From: Warburgia ugandensis
Lineage: Eukaryota; Streptophyta; Magnoliopsida; Canellales; Canellaceae
Assembly (NCBI GenBank): GCA_035236585.1
Contig: CP141135.1
Location: 6,854,001-6,918,000, forward strand
DNA length: 64,000 nt
Reading direction: 5' to 3'
Shown: one piece after another, positions 63,967-64,000 of the stretch
Position numbering within the stretch: the first letter of the stretch is position 1
How the letters are laid out: the number at the start of each line of letters is the position of its first letter
Program-made: the position numbers and the translations under genes
Notes under the pieces: model-generated
What the model was told of the DNA's origin: nothing
The model's database searches: none
What the model saw: only the letters and a program-made list of their open reading frames with translations

Positions 63967-64000
63967 ATGGCAGAGAAGATTCAGAAGGGGTTTTGGATTG
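63967..64000 (+). CDS. possible gene start at the window edge (partial)
   Basis: GTAGAAACATGGCAGAG is a good plant start context (A at -3, G at +4), opening MAEKIQKGFWI to the window end. Upstream has a (GA)n tract (63411-63450) and a TTTATAATT TATA-like site near 63698, a layout common in plant promoters. The first four residues coincide with the DUF241 start MAEK but the next do not, and strand is opposite. Eleven codons are too few for identification. Confidence 0.25.
   Translation, partial: MAEKIQKGFWI

Overview
The window is nuclear DNA of a flowering plant. The evidence is intronless plant-specific DUF241 genes, an F-box gene remnant, Ty1/copia and Ty3/gypsy type LTR elements with initiator-Met primer sites, tRNA-derived SINEs resembling the Au family, foldback MITEs and many simple repeats. 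The species cannot be named from sequence alone. Nothing bacterial, organellar or viral in the ordinary sense is visible.

The backbone is a decaying tandem array of DUF241 genes spread over about 54 kb (4.2 to 58.6 kb), nearly all on the minus strand. Three copies read through intact (stop to ATG: 7050-7832, 35943-36743, 53987-54805). Two are one base away from intact (47188-47969, 48875-49564). Seven are clear minus-strand pseudogenes (near 4.4-5.1, 14.1-14.9, 18.0-18.7, 22.8-23.6, 33.5-34.3, 38.8-39.6 and 50.8-51.5 kb). One truncated copy is inverted on the plus strand (24.2-24.5 kb). Two relics retain only upstream sequence (9.07-9.48 and 58.08-58.56 kb). The duplicated unit is larger than the gene. 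Each copy tends to carry a conserved 3' block just after the stop, a TATAAAAG-like box 70-100 bp before the ATG, and a conserved block about 0.4-0.9 kb upstream.

Layout: 1-4230 is the end of a minus-strand Ty3/gypsy-like element (gag start, PBS, 3 kb LTR). 4.2-9.5 kb holds DUF241 copies. 9.6-13.6 kb holds a SINE and an F-box pseudogene split by a 1958 bp solo LTR. 13.6-18.9 kb holds more DUF241 decay. 18.9-20.7 kb is a second solo LTR of the same family. 21.6-22.6 kb is a TIR element between direct repeats. 24.7-25.1 kb is a gypsy pol tail. 25.9-28.7 kb is a 2839 bp solo LTR. 30.0-31.8 kb is a degenerate 41-bp tandem array containing a TRIM-like element, (TG)n, (CA)n and a MITE. 32-54.8 kb is the denser half of the DUF241 array, with a 5138 bp copia element at 39689-44826 and a cluster of SINEs at 45-53 kb, one nested in a foldback MITE. 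55.8-64 kb is mostly featureless, with a possible gene start at 63967.

The genes do not form an operon or pathway. The window shows a local gene family expanding by unequal crossing-over and being eroded by retroelement insertion and small indels. Many insertions can be placed exactly from target-site duplications (GAGAC, GTTGC, CCAT(C/T), AAGGG, and 13-20 bp for SINEs).
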